Below the pieces are notes generated by a model, which worked only from the letters and a program-made list of their open reading frames with translations, was not told the DNA's origin and ran no database searches. 64,000 nt of DNA from Mauremys mutica (taxonomy: Eukaryota > Chordata > Testudines > Geoemydidae). The translations under genes were made by a program, and so were the position numbers. The stretch is taken from contig NC_059089.1 in NCBI RefSeq assembly GCF_020497125.1, positions 26,557,282 through 26,621,281 on the forward strand. Reading direction: 5' to 3'. Positions 42,657-54,175 of this stretch are shown here, piece after piece; the first letter of the stretch is position 1; every line of letters begins with the position of its first letter.

Positions 42657-43689
42657 AAAGCTAGGAGGATGTGCTCTAATGGCAAGAGCTGTCGATAGGT
42701 GGCCCAGATTTCCCTGGATTCCAATCATATCTGAGCTACTGTGTAATTGTAGGAAATTCATTTGACTCCACCATGGTGTCCCCCTCTCCCCAATAAATAA
42801 ATAAATCAGCTGTAAAACAGAAAAAGCAACAGCTTCTCTGATAACAAGGTGCTGTACCCAAGCAGGGCTTTTCTAGGCTTTGTAAAAAAGGATATAAGGA
42901 CTGGATGGCAAAATGCCGATAAAATAAATACTTTGCTATACATCCCTTTAACTTTACTTATATTTGGTCTCCAAGATGCAATGGTACTTAATTCTTAACT
43001 CAGGACACAATTGTTGCTTTATAGTTCCCATTTTCAGTGTTACATTCCTTAGTTTGAAATGAAATAGATAGAAGGTTTCTGACTTCCAATTTTTTTTCTT
43101 GGTATACTTCTCCCTCCCTCTCTAAAGCCATGGATTCTTGAGGGTGATCTTTCAGGTCGATGGGCCTCTCAAACACTCTGAGCACACAGGCACTGTCACT
43201 GGGTGTGCACTGGCCATTTAAGGCAGACTGAAGATGAAGCATGACCCAATCCTGGCTCAGTGTGGAACATGGGCCTTCTGGGAGATCTAGTCTCCAGAGG
43301 GATCCTGGGAATTGTAGGGTACTGAAATGCATGGGGAAGCAGTCCAGGAGAGAGTATGGACAAGGGCTGGCCCAGAGGCCTGGGAGAAGAGAGAGGAGTT
43401 CTGGGAAGGGGTAAAGCATGAGGTAATACAGTAATGATGTGGATAGCAGGCCTGCTGCGGGCACCTGTTTAGGGACCCAGACGGGGGCTTCCTGCAAGGG
43501 TGGGAAGAAGTGCCCTGCTTCATTCCCTGGTATCAACAGGGGTGAGAGTTGTGGTCCTGGGAAGGAACTGCTTAGACTGGGGAGGATCAAGAGACTGGTA
43601 AGCTTTTGACAATGGGGTAGAAGACAGAGCTTGGGAAGGGCCAAAGGATGGCATTAGATTTAGTTTGGACTTTTCTGGCTGCCCTAGAA

Positions 43690-43900
43690 CAGGGTTCTCA
43701 AACTGGGGGTTGTGACCCCTCAGGGGATCGCAAGGTTATTAAGTGCAGGTCATGAGCTGTCAGCCTTCACCCCCAAACTCCACTCCACACCTATTTAATG
43801 GTGTTAAATTAAAAACATTTTTTATATTTATTGGGTGGGTGTTGTCACACACACACTTGCTGTGTGAGAGGTCACCAGTACAAAAGCTTGAGAACCACTC
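43690..43900. mobile_element. Short hAT-like element
   Basis: The 211-bp unit starts cagggttctcaaactggg and ends gcttgagaaccactc, which are inverted ends of hAT type. It is flanked by ccctagaa (43682-43689) and cccaagaa (43901-43908), a 7-of-8 match. The left end reads 'gttgtgacccct', common to a widespread vertebrate hAT group. It is non-coding and probably internally deleted. Confidence 0.75.
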
Positions 43901-44072
43901 CCCAAGAAGGAGAGAACATTTGCTTGGTCAGAGGGCTACATTACAAGAAACCCCCACGCTCACCAACCTATCTACCTCGAATCTCTGCACCAGCCAAAGG
44001 GAGACTACTGACTCGTAAAGGGAATCGGAAGCCTGGATGATGGGATGCCAGACTAGGTAAGTGATCTTATTA

Positions 44073-44192
44073 TTAGAGCCCAGCAAATCTGCAGATATCT
44101 GCTTTATATCCATGGATGTGGATATCTGCTGACCATGTTTGAGGATGGCAGATTGGATGCAGATACCAAGTTTGTATCCATGCAGGGCTCTA
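44073..44192. mobile_element. 120-bp hAT-type MITE
   Basis: The compact element has ends tagagccc and gggctcta and an exact 8-bp target duplication cttattat (44065-44072 and 44193-44200). Its body is built of repeated 'gatatctgc' and 'tatccatg' motifs in both orientations, so a single strand could fold back. The exact duplication suggests a fairly recent insertion or good preservation. Confidence 0.85.
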
Positions 44193-45169
44193 CTTATTAT
44201 AGACACTTTCAGTCTGTTTTATAAAAGCCTATAGTCTTTGCTTTCATGTGGTCCTCAATGCTTTAAGATTTGATATATAAATAGATACTGCACAAGGTAA
44301 GAGATGAGGAGCAGACAGCCCAGGAGTGAAAATCTGTGGGGAAAGTGGGTTTCGAAGAGCGAGGACATTAGGTGCACACAAAGAGGGATTTTGTTCTAGG
44401 TGCAGGAGCTGCATGGAAAAATCATTAGAAGTTATGATGGCCAGAGTGTGAGGAGATGTATGACATTTGAATAAAGTTGACTACACCAGCCTTACAGGTC
44501 TTTTTCCCAATAACTAAACAGCTTAAAGTAATTATGAGGACTCATCTAAAATGCAATTAAATGTATATCATTCTCTTCAGACTACAGCAGTTGCAGAAAA
44601 ATACTATAAAAAGGTGGAATATACAGCAGGGTTGAAGCATCTCAAAATGGTAACAGTTAAATGACTTGGGGTGGCAGTCTATAAGGCCAATTACTGACAC
44701 CAGAACTTACAGTGAACACTAAAGGGAGGGACTGCTTGAGAATTTCTGTTCCTTACCATATTCAGAAACTCACATTAAACAAACTTTTATCCTATCAAGA
44801 CAGGCAAAAGGCTACACAGGGATCACTTCACTAACCACTGAAATGCAGCCACTTCTCTGGAGTGGAACACAATTGCTATTTTGCAGTGTAGAAACACTTC
44901 ACAAAGATTTCAGACACTAAGTGAGGCATGTTTACTCCACTGAAACCACCAGGGAAACAAACATGAGAAAGAATGTAGTTACCCAAGCTGGAATTTGGGC
45001 AAGACACAAGATTAGTAACCCAACTCTTACAAATAGAGCCATGGATTCTTTACTTCAAATGTCCAGTAAACAGGAAGAACGGTAGAGATTCTAGGTGTCA
45101 AGTCTGCTGAGGAATCCATTTAGCACATTATCTAACACCAGCTCTTCTACAACTCACCATATTTTTTTT

Positions 45170-45397
45170 AGAAGCAGCAAAGAATCCTGTGGCACCTTAT
45201 AGACTAACAGACGTTTTGCAGCATGAGCTTTCGTGGGTGAATACCCACTTCTTCGGATGCAAGAAGTGCATCCGAAGAAGTGGGTATTCACCCACGAAAG
45301 CTCATGCTGCAAAACGTCTGTTAGTCTATAAGGTGCCACAGGATTCTTTGCTGCTTCTACAGAACCAGACTAACACGGCTACCCCTCTGATACTTGA
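45170..45397. mobile_element. Palindromic retroelement fragment, possibly Penelope-like
   Basis: Two 91-bp arms (45170-45260 and 45268-45358) are perfect inverted copies around a 7-base spacer. The right arm continues for 39 bp ('ccagactaacacggctac' and onward). The whole unit is bounded by an exact 12-bp duplication (cat, a, then eight t) at 45158-45169 and 45398-45409. Arm sequence such as 'acccacgaaagctcatgc' belongs to a repeat family abundant in turtles and other reptiles. I tentatively link it to Penelope-like elements, whose copies are often inverted on insertion. Confidence 0.75.
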
Positions 45398-45608
45398 CAT
45401 ATTTTTTTTGGCATGAGAAGCTACAGAAGTGTTTTTGAAATGTAAAAGGAAGGAACGGAACCATCAGTATCTTACAGAGGCTCCTTCTTAATTCTGAACT
45501 CCTGACATCACTTATGAACCACAGAATTTAAATTTGTAAGAAATACAAGCACAAGCATTTCAGTTAGCAAGCCGTTTTGCAACACTCTTCTGAAGTAAAG
45601 CAACATTA

Positions 45609-45755
<147 letters not shown>

Positions 45756-45891
45756 TTAGACATTGACAACACATGCACTCCAAAAATGAAAGTACTTTTT
45801 CATTATTATAACAGGTTATTATGAAAAGGTTATTACATATTATAACTGGTTATTATAACATGTTGTTTCTCCATGCATAATAATCTAAATT

Positions 45892-45966
45892 CGAATTAAG
45901 AAAAATTAACTAGTGTATAGAATAATGTGATAATACGAATTAAGAAAAATTAACTAGTGTATAGAA
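45892..45966. repeat. Tandem duplication, 31-bp identical copies 44 bp apart
   Basis: Positions 45892-45922 and 45936-45966 are identical (beginning cgaattaagaaaaattaact). The copies are offset by 44 bp, separated by a 13-bp spacer. The identity suggests a recent duplication by slippage or unequal exchange. Confidence 0.9.
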
Positions 45967-47499
45967 AGGTACTGTAGTATTAAACTGCCATCGCCTGAAA
46001 CTGGAGAATTAAAATGATCAGCTGCAGGAAATGTGCTGGATCTCTTGAATGGCACACTTGTGCTAGAGCACTACTATCCTGTGCACGCCCTTCTTTCTTA
46101 TCTTTCTAGTAAAGTCAAAAAGTTAACTTTTTCAGTTCTTACTTGAAGTATCGTATTCCTCCATTTGAAACAGGTTTTTATTTTATTGGAAAGAGTTTAA
46201 AAATGCATGCCCTCCTCCACCTCCACTTTTAGTCTTTGGTTGGTCCAAATATCTGGATTGCTTTTAATGACTGTCACATGACAGCCCATTGGAACAGCCA
46301 AGCTGACCAACAGCAAGCTGCCAACCTGATGACCTGAATTACTGTAACTCATCCTGACTCCAGATCACTTGGTTTCATGGAATGTTTTGGGTTTTTTCCC
46401 CCCTTCTTCCATCCCAGACTTTAATTTTCTGGTAACTTTCCTGATTGCTGGAAACATTTATTTTTAATCACATGCACATATTTCATTCTTTCACCTTCCA
46501 CCCAGACATAATTTACTTATGCAAAACACTTTATTAAAATAACATTGGCATGGTTAAAAAAGGGATTGAGAACACGCCCTCAGTCTGTTTAGCCTGGAAA
46601 AACTGGTAATGTGGATTAAATACTCACTCACTAAAACAGTGCTTGATACTGATGGCAAACCCATCAACTGAAACTATTTTAGGATGATTGCCCTACAATT
46701 TCAAAGTCAAAAATTACATTTCCTTTGCATGTCTCCCTCCCTCCCCTTCCCCAAACACTAACCAAAAAGTCTTTGGCATACTGGCCACCTGGAAAATCTG
46801 AGGACACTAGCCTAAAGAAATATTCAATATCAAAGTGACAATGGGTGTATTGATTGAATTAATTTTAAATGGAATAAAAATACATTTTAAATTTAAATGA
46901 AGATGCTGCAGAATTCCCAGTCATTGGCAAAATGGTTCCTCATACTCTGACTCCTTGCTGCATAATTTAGAGCCAGTTTACTAGGGCTGTTGTACAGCTG
47001 TGAGGAAGGTTACAGCAGAGAGGGAAAACATTAAGATCAGGAAAGCTGTACTTCGTAAATTTGTTTAGAGAACTGTAGCAAATGTCTGAAGTGTCAGTTG
47101 AGGGGACTGGACTATACAAGTCAAGAATAAGTTTCTATTAGTGGTACTCTTTCAAAACCTGATCATTCAAAAACTCTCTCAACAATAGATAATGCTACTA
47201 AAAATACAAACCTCAGCTATTAGACCCTTAAGTAATTCAGCAGCTAATTGTATCCTATGGAGTGTGTGTAAATACCTAATCTACATTTGTATCTCTTTGC
47301 AAAGCTATATTTGAGAGGACAAAGTTGTAGGGGGGAAAATGGGAAATCCTAATGGTTTTGAGGGACTTTATATTTTCCTTTCCATCATCCTGCCTCTGCC
47401 TTCACTGTTTGGCTGGGATAAGTGATCCCAACAAATCAAGGGAATGTTGGACTAGCAGTAAAGGAGGGTCTAGTATTTCAAGACTTTCTTTTTCCAGTT

Positions 47500-47630
47500 T
47501 TGCCTCTGACCTTGGATCAAGTTATTCAACTTCTGTCTTATTTTCCCCATCTGTAAAACAACAGAACACTTAGCTACACTGTACCTCAGAGGTGGAGGAT
47601 GTTTAATTAGTGCTTGTAAAAATCTGAAAG
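47500..47630 (-). repeat. MIR-like SINE fragment
   Basis: Read on the + strand the stretch has 'tctgaccttgg', 'ttattttccccatctgtaaaa' in part, and 'attagtgcttgtaaa'. This is the order of a MIR/L2-type element in reverse orientation. It is diverged and non-functional. Confidence 0.55.
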
Positions 47631-48305
47631 CACAGTCTTGTATCAAAGGACCCATGGGTGAAGGGTGCTTCTGAGGTGTCATGTAGTATTACTGACTGCA
47701 TAAAATTGTTGTATTAAATTGTAATCACTTTGTTTCAGTCCTCTGATAGAAGACTGTGCTTTTAAATTCACCACATATAGTGCATGAAATGGAAAGACAA
47801 CTCAGATTGTTTCTTTGCTTCTGTCTGACAAAGCAAAATGAACAAAAGTGCATGGCAGTTTTATGATATTTATATACTTTCTGACTTCGAGTCAGTGTCT
47901 GCAAGGAATTTGCAGTACTGTTAATATCTCTGTAAAAAAAACCACAGAATAAGAGAACACTGATACTGTATTCACTTAAAGATCGAAACTATAGAAAGCT
48001 GCCCAGCTGCCCTAGGGTTAAAAGTAAAATTTGCAGCTTTAGTAAAATTCACAATCTGATAGCATTGGCTTCACTTTTTAGCTGGTTATAAATCTGAAAG
48101 TATATAGTGAAAATACACTTAGGCAACTCTGCCTTGGCTACAAAGGCTGTAAAACGTATTTATGTAGTTTACCCTGAAGGAGGTTGTGTTCATTAACCAC
48201 ATTCCCATAAGTTAAAAATGTATCTTCCAGTTATCCATTTCTCATAAACTGAAGCTTTATCCAGTGCCAGCATTTAAAACATGTAAGAGTGAATTCATGG
48301 AGTTA

Positions 48306-49200
<895 letters not shown>

Positions 49201-50424
49201 CTACAGAAAAGGTGAGATGCTTAGAATCAAAACTTTGACAAGATTTAACATTATTTTACTGCTCATGTTACAGTAGTCTGTAACATGTAATGACAATGAC
49301 CACTGTCACTGCCTGCAATTCTCACAATAATGTACCCTCTGAGAGAGAAAAAATGGTAAATACTGGACTGCAAAAGAATTTGTAATTGACAAGTTCCTGT
49401 AGCACCAAAAAGGCTGTCACCATCAGAGGTACAGCAATGCAAGGGGGGGGAGGCATAGCTCAGTGGTTTGCGCATTGGCCTACTAAACCCAGGGTTGTGA
49501 GTTCAATCCTTGAGGGGGCCACCTAGGGACCTGGGGCAAAAATCAGTACTTGGTCCTGCTAGTGAAGGCAGGGGGCTGGACTCAATGACCTTTCAAGGTC
49601 CCTTCCAGTTCTAGGAGATAGGTATATCTCCAATTATTAAATATTAAAGTATTCTAAACAGAGCTTGTGAGTGAAGAGAGCTGACAGAGTAAATCAGCAG
49701 TGGACTGAATGCAGTGTTGAGAAATCAATGTTCAGCTGAGGAAGACGCTTTTGGCACTTTCCAGTGAGGTGACTGGTTACTTGACTTAATGGAAGAGGTA
49801 AGATTTCATGTTCTTCTCCAATTAGTTTTCATACTGTGCACATCACCACAGTATCTCTTGCCACCTGAAGGAACAGCCAACCCAGATTACAGGCCACCTG
49901 TTCCCACAGCAAGAGTGTGGAGTTTGGGTTTTAAAGTGCAGTGACATAAGAGACTAAAAATTACATTTCATCTCTAACTTCCAGATAAGATATGCTCTAT
50001 TTAGAGTTTAATGCATGATTATTCCTAAGTGTGAGAGCTGTACAGGCCATCTAGGACACAATTCTGTTTTCCTTCATCATCAGAATTGAAGATTCTGTAA
50101 AGGGGATTTAGCTGACTATTCTCCTAATAAACAGCAAGGGAAAATAGAATGCAACTCTCTCCTGATGTATTAACTCCACAGCCCAACAAAGAACTTATGT
50201 GGGTCAACAAACCAAATTGGCAGAAACACACAAAGCAGAAGTCTCCCCACATTCACTGAGGGCAAAAACCCCTTATGCAACAGCTGGTAACCATGGAAGA
50301 GGTGAAGAGCTGAGTCCATTCCTGTGCCTCTTAGCTGCTCTGCACTGCGCACTGATGGTACAGTGGTGGGTGCCCTAGGACCATGTGCTGTAGGGAATGA
50401 GGTAGATGAGCAACCTAACCTCAC
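49201..50424 (-). other. PSMB7: PSMB7 intron 2
   Basis: This 1224-bp intron holds a tRNA-derived SINE at about 49446-49645. Nothing else recognisable was seen. Confidence 0.8.
49446..49645 (+). mobile_element. tRNA-derived SINE with CR1-like tail
   Basis: The head resembles a tRNA gene: an A box (tagctcagtggtttgcgc) and a B box (ggttgtgagttcaatcct). The body continues 'ccacctagggacctggggca'. The tail ('ggactcaatgacc', 'aaggtcccttccagttcta') resembles CR1 3' ends, so CR1 machinery probably mobilised it. This is the polymerase III SINE family typical of cryptodiran turtles. It lies antisense to PSMB7 in intron 2. It is not a functional tRNA gene. Confidence 0.92.
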
Positions 50425-50518
50425 CTTGAACACAACTCCAGCAATGGTGGTGCCCGTCTTCCGGGCTGCAGGGAGCCGCAGCCCCTTCTTAGTCAACTCT
50501 GCCTCTAGGAGTGCGTTC
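50425..50518 (-). CDS. PSMB7: PSMB7 coding exon 2 (propeptide cleavage and catalytic Thr)
   Basis: The exon is 94 nt: one base completing an arginine codon and 31 codons reading [20 protein letters not shown] then [11 protein letters not shown]. Autocatalytic cleavage after the glycine of TG exposes the next threonine. It is residue 44 of the precursor and Thr1 of the mature subunit, the nucleophile of the trypsin-like site. The position is the same as in human PSMB7. The propeptide LRLPAARK differs somewhat from mammals, as usual for this segment. The acceptor is gttccag and the donor gtgagg. Confidence 0.96.
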
Positions 50519-50904
50519 CTGGAACAACGGGGGAGCAAACAGGAGCATAAGGCAATAGGCACCTTCACCAAAAGGCTTTCATCTTCCTACACCTCCCTCA
50601 CCAGTAGGTGAAACCAAGCCCCCCCACCAACCCAACTCCCCTGCACGCCTGGCCCCGCCCCCGCCGACTACGCCCCCGCGGAAGCCTGGCCCCACCCCCG
50701 CGCAAGCCTGGCCCCGCCCACCAACCCAACTCCCCTGCAGGCCTGGCCCCGGCCCAGCGGAGCCCCCGGCTGTGGGGGACGATACGCTCCCCTCGGCTGT
50801 GCCAGGCGGGGCTGCGCCAGCGCTCAGGCTCCGCAGGCCGGGCTCCCTGCGCGGCTTCCCCGGAGTCACGGTGCCTGCGCCGCCCCGCCCCGCCCCGGCC
50901 TCAC
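50519..50904 (-). other. PSMB7: PSMB7 intron 1
   Basis: This 386-bp intron is GC-rich and lies in the CpG island. It contains tandem-like 'cctggccccgcccccgc' units near 50650-50720 that read as long spurious open frames on both strands. Confidence 0.8.
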
Positions 50905-50966
50905 CGGGCGCAGTTCTCGAAGCCGAAGCCGCTGCTCGGAGCCTGGAGCACGGACACCGCCGCCAT
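50905..50966 (-). CDS. PSMB7: PSMB7 coding exon 1 (start codon)
   Basis: The ATG at 50964-50966 (minus strand) starts MAAVSVLQAPSSGFGFENCA. The exon ends with two bases of an arginine codon before a gtgagg donor at 50904. MAAVSV and the GF.F.NC pattern match the start of the PSMB7 propeptide. The ATG lies in a good context (aagATGG on the minus strand). The segment is part of the 43-residue propeptide removed during 20S assembly. Confidence 0.95.
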
Positions 50967-51008
50967 CTTCCCGCCGGGTGCTGCTGCCGGAGCGCCGCCG
51001 CCGCCGCG

Positions 51009-51017
51009 TGACTCAGC
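51009..51017 (-). promoter_or_regulatory. Antioxidant response element-like site
   Basis: The 9-mer tgactcagc matches the ARE/MARE consensus bound by CNC-bZIP factors with small MAF partners. It lies about 43 bp upstream of the PSMB7 ATG. In mammals NFE2L1 (NRF1) drives proteasome subunit genes through such sites when proteasome activity falls. Function here is inferred from the match and the gene. Confidence 0.5.
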
Positions 51018-51911
51018 GAGCGCAGGACGGGGAACCGCTTCCGGGTCACCGCCTCGCCCCGCGCCTGGAGAGCCGAGCCCCGCCCCCGGATCCGGAAGTG
51101 CCCCGGCAGTCCCCGCCCCCACCCCTCAGTGCCCCGCTCGCAGGCCCACGGGGCCCCGCTGACGTGTTCTCCTTGGCCGCGAGGGCTAGAAGCTGTTTCG
51201 TTCCGTGAGGCCGAAGGGCCGAGAGCACCGGGCCGCTTGGTCCCGGGCCGGGGCCGGGGCCTGGAGAACGGTTACCCCCGGGCTCGTGGGCCTGCGGGTC
51301 CGGCCGGGCTGCGTCGCCTCTTGTGCTGCGCGGGGCCGGGCTGCGGGGCGGCGGCCACTTTCCCGCGCCACTAGGCCTGGGATTTGTAAACTCCTTCCCC
51401 GGGTGTCTTCGCCTCGTTAATACTCGGTTTTTACAAATACCCTCCGGAGGCCGCGCACAGGAGTGTTCGCAGGAACCGCCCATGTAAGGCCATAGGGCGA
51501 GAGGAGCCACGTTTATTTTGTAGCCCTGCCTGTCCGCGCACACGCCGGAGTCTAGGAATTGTGCTCGTCCCTCAAGGAAACCGAGCTGAAAAAAACCCTG
51601 GGGCACAGCTGGGGAACCACGGAAAGACTTGTCAGAAACAGGCAGGGGTGGAGGAGCTTCGTCACTGCCCTAAATGCCAGAGGCATAATGGGAACATTAC
51701 CATGATGATTAAGGAAACAAACAGGTCATGTGGCTTGATTAACCAATCAAAACAGCTTACGTTTTGACTATCAAATAGTCTCAGTGAAATACTCTCAAAT
51801 GAGCTGCAGCCCAAGAATGATGCACAGAAATTGTTCCATGAATAATTTCAAATAAGTACATTTGAGACAATCATAGTCTGTTCATGGACGGGAGGGAGCT
51901 AGAAGGGAGTG

Positions 51912-52881
51912 CAGTAACTCCTCACTTAAAGTCGTCCTGGTTAACGTTTCCTTGTTATATTGCTGATCAATTAGGGAACGGGCTCATTAAAAGTTGTGCA
52001 ATGCTCCCTTCTAATGTCGTTTGGCAGCCACCTGCTTTGTCCATTGCTTGCAGGAAGAGCAGCCCGTTGCAGCTAGCGGGGGGGAGGCTTGGAACCAGGG
52101 TGGACCAGCAGCCCCGCTATCAGCTCCCCACTCTCCTAAGTTCCCTGTGGCAGCCCCCCAGCAGGCTATCAATTGCCTGCAGTTCAGCTGTCCCTCCCCC
52201 CACTACTGTGTGCTGATCCTGCCCTCTGCCTTGGAGTTGCTCCCGGGAGCCTCCTGCTTGCTGTGCGGGGGGGGCTAATGTCAGGATGTCCCCCTGCTCC
52301 TGCACCCCCCTTTCCCCTTCTCCATATAGAGCAGGAAGCGGACACGGATGGAGAGAGCTTGGGGCAGCAGCTGCTGTCTCAATTTCCTGATCCACTTTAA
52401 AAGACAGTGCATTTAAGCGTGGGTCAGCTTACTTAAAGGGGCAGTGTGCATCTTGCTCTCGCTCCCACACACAAGGTGTGTCTGTCTCTGTCTGCTATGC
52501 TGTCTCCCCTCCCTCCTGTTCGTGCTGCCTTGATGAGAGGCTACATTAGCAACAATGTGTTAACCCTTGAGGGCTCAGCCCAGTGCTAGTTCATCATTTA
52601 GCAGCAAGGCATTCCCTGGGAAATGTTGCTGCCTCTTCCACCCTCTAACTTCACCACCTCAACCAAGCTTCACAATCATCATAGCTGTGAACAGTATTAA
52701 ATTGTTTGTTTAAAGTGTATACTGTGTGTATAGCTATATAATAAACAGGTTTTTGTCTGGAACCCAACCCCCCCCCCCCATTTACATTACTCTTATGGTG
52801 AAATTGGATTTGCTTAACATCATTTCGCTTAAAGTCGCATTTTTCAGGAACAGAACTACAACGTTAAGCGAGGAGTTACTG
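51912..52881. mobile_element. Inverted-repeat DNA element (non-autonomous)
   Basis: The left end cagtaactcctcacttaaag is mirrored by the right end ttaagcgaggagttactg. Inside, 'gtcgtcctggttaacg' and 'acaacgttaagcg' extend the inverted similarity. The interior is GC-rich and non-coding. The flanking 8-mers (agggagtg and taaaggtg) do not convincingly match, so the superfamily is uncertain, although hAT seems most likely from the ends. Confidence 0.65.
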
Positions 52882-54064
52882 TAAAGGTGAAAGTTATTGA
52901 ATACATTATTCATCATGAATTATTCTCCCTAAAAACAAACCAACAACTATGGATGATAAGACGTGCTGAAGAAATGTTGTCAGCTGAGGTGTATGCCTGA
53001 CTATAGGTGTCGTATGCTACAGGATAAGATCCTGATTCCTGCATGTGCTTAACTTCACTACCATGAGTAGTCTCTTTAAAATCAATGGGATTGTTTATGG
53101 TAGGAAAATTAAGTAAATGCATAAACATTGTCAGGATTGGGACCTAACTTGCTGAAGTTGTAAACCTTACCATGGAGCCTGGTCCTGTTGAGTTGGGAGC
53201 AGGATCAAGTGTGAAACATCGGAGGTTATCTATCTGGAGCTCTGTGTGCCCAGTGCATTCCGCTCTAAATGGGTGGAGAGCTGAAGGTTTCAGAGTGAAA
53301 GATCCAGTAGCAAAGGGTTGGCCACCACCATGTAAGGCCTTTCACAGTGAGGGAACCGAAGTAAAGGGACAAAAGAAGGGTGATTCTGGAGATATACCAA
53401 ATAAAAGTTGTTTTACAAGACAAAGCAGCACAATGTTCACGAATTGTGGGTGTGCATCATTAATCCGGTTTCATGGATGGCGCATGACTCCATTTGGGGA
53501 GGCTGCGCACACCTGGACTGTGGCCTCCCCCCAAGGCCTGCCCACACTTAGCCTCCTCCCGCAGAAGCCCTGCTGATGCTTGACCCCGGCCCTGCTTAGC
53601 CCCCTGCTTGAGCCCGTGCCCCCCATTGGCCAGCCAGCTGGCTACTCATCTCTCCTGTGCGCCTCCCATGCAGATGGAGTGGGGATGGGAAGAAGCGGAG
53701 CCTTGGGGGAAGAGGACAAGTGGGAGTGGGGGCTTGGGGTGGAGCGCAGGCAGGGCACCCACCCTTTTGACAGCAGTTCACTCCAAAGGTGGTGGGCCAG
53801 CTGTTTGGGGAGGCTTAGCCTCCCCTGGCCTGTTATACCGACCGCCTATGTCTGGTTTATTTGAATATACCTCCAAAAAAAGTATTTTGTTCACCATTTC
53901 TTGCCACATCCTGCTATCCCCTGCTTCTCACCATCATCTGATCCTGTCTTTCACCCACTCTCACCTGCCTCTCACTTTGGTAAAGACTGAACTACTGGAG
54001 CTCTGGCCTCAGCAGCCACCAGTTGCCACTCCCAAGGTGGGGAGGAAAGCAACTGTGCCTGCAT

Positions 54065-54175
54065 CGTTACATTTGATAAATTTACGAGTGGGATTATATG
54101 AGGGGGTTGCCTGCAGTAGCAGAGAACTGGACTGGATGACCCAAGAGGTCCCTTCCAGCCCTATGTCCTAGCTTC
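54065..54175 (+). mobile_element. CR1 3'-end fragment
   Basis: The sequence 'gaactggactggatgaccca' followed by 'gaggtcccttccagcccta' is the standard 3' end of CR1 elements. Only about 0.1 kb is left, as for most heavily 5'-truncated copies. Confidence 0.8.

Larger units (their letters stand above)
50640..51420. promoter_or_regulatory. CpG island, PSMB7 promoter region
   Basis: A sharp rise in G+C and many CpG dinucleotides set this stretch apart from the AT-rich flanks. It covers exon 1, intron 1 and about 450 bp upstream. There is no TATA box near the start, which suits a housekeeping gene. ETS-type motifs (ccggaag core) occur at 51038-51044 (minus strand) and 51092-51099. The island continues well past the likely PSMB7 start, so a divergent transcript is possible. 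Confidence 0.8.

Noticed and set aside
43000..43644. 645-bp minus-strand open frame in PSMB7 intron 5
   Set aside because: It begins at TTG rather than ATG, the composition is Leu/Pro/Ser-rich without a recognisable domain, and no splice or promoter context supports it. Chance in a GC-richer stretch is more likely.
49446..49530. Possible tRNA gene
   Set aside because: The A and B boxes are present, but the sequence runs into a CR1-like tail and does not form a complete acceptor stem. It is a SINE head.
50579..51606. Several open frames of 60-190 codons on both strands near the PSMB7 promoter
   Set aside because: They overlap each other, are Pro/Gly/Arg/Ala-rich, and result from the stop-poor CpG island. 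Only the first 20 codons of PSMB7 exon 1 are real.
53480..53860. GC-rich stretch with an apparent exon-like open frame
   Set aside because: Repeated 'ggggaggct' and 'agcctccc' motifs in both orientations suggest an interspersed repeat, and no splice-flanked conserved peptide is visible. Ends and family could not be fixed, so it was not called.
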